From the NCBI GenBank assembly GCA_945889085.1, contig CAMDBM010000054.1:1-12965 (forward strand): 12,965 bases of DNA, written 5' to 3'. This document shows, one piece after another, positions 12,945-12,965 of the stretch. The position numbers and the translations under genes are program-made. Numbering within the stretch: the first letter of the stretch is position 1; each line of letters starts with the position of its first letter. This DNA is from WLJO01 sp945889085. Its GTDB lineage: Bacteria; Actinomycetota; Acidimicrobiia; Acidimicrobiales; Ilumatobacteraceae. A model generated the notes under the pieces. The model was given only the letters and a program-made list of their open reading frames with translations, was not told the origin of the DNA and did not search any database.

Positions 12945-12965
12945 GCCAAATTCGGGACAATCGAG

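Noticed and set aside
1..12965. Insertion sequences, CRISPR array, tRNA/rRNA, prophage or defence genes
   Set aside because: No terminal repeats with a transposase, no spaced direct repeats and no RNA-gene signature were seen; all sizeable stretches are covered by metabolic or housekeeping genes.

Overview
The window is about 13 kb of GC-rich, gene-dense bacterial chromosome. It suggests a free-living actinobacterium. Evidence: an F420-type luciferase-like oxidoreductase, a membrane-anchored DUF929-like thioredoxin-fold protein next to a DsbB, many CoA-linked hydrolases and transferases, and several start codons placed 6-9 nt after a TANNNT box (leaderless style). Acidimicrobiia is my best guess at class level, but that is inference. 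I see no mobile elements, rRNA, tRNA or CRISPR, and no gene-free stretch above 300 bases.

Layout: the last 17 codons of an upstream gene; a hotdog thioesterase (+); a disulfide-bond operon on the minus strand (DsbB, then a DUF929-like thioredoxin-fold protein, coupled by a 4-base overlap) with a GGGAC-N4-GTCCC palindrome upstream; a small two-cysteine conserved protein (-), divergent from a CaiB/BaiF CoA-transferase plus TIM-barrel amidohydrolase pair (+). That pair ends at a 16-bp inverted repeat shared with the convergent HSL-type esterase (-). The esterase is divergent from a MaoC-like hotdog protein (+). Next come a CoA-transferase homologue (-) and an enoyl-CoA hydratase homologue (+), transcribed divergently; in both the usual order of domains looks swapped. 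Then selD (+), overlapping tail to tail with a class II aldolase (-) that follows a second HSL-type hydrolase (-); pyrE (-); and an F420-dependent LLM oxidoreductase (+).

The strongest finding is that selD is itself a selenoprotein gene. The frame reads through an in-frame UGA at 8709-8711 in the active-site motif SHGAG-U-ACK, followed at once by hairpins that could serve as SECIS. Ordinary ORF calling starts at 8745 and loses the catalytic loop. The second is the adjacent divergent pair of apparently circularly permuted acyl-CoA enzymes (6489-8622). Much of the rest looks like acyl-CoA and carboxylic-acid catabolism (thioesterase, CoA-transferases, hydratase, hotdog protein, lactonase-like hydrolase, esterases), but no substrate can be named from sequence alone.
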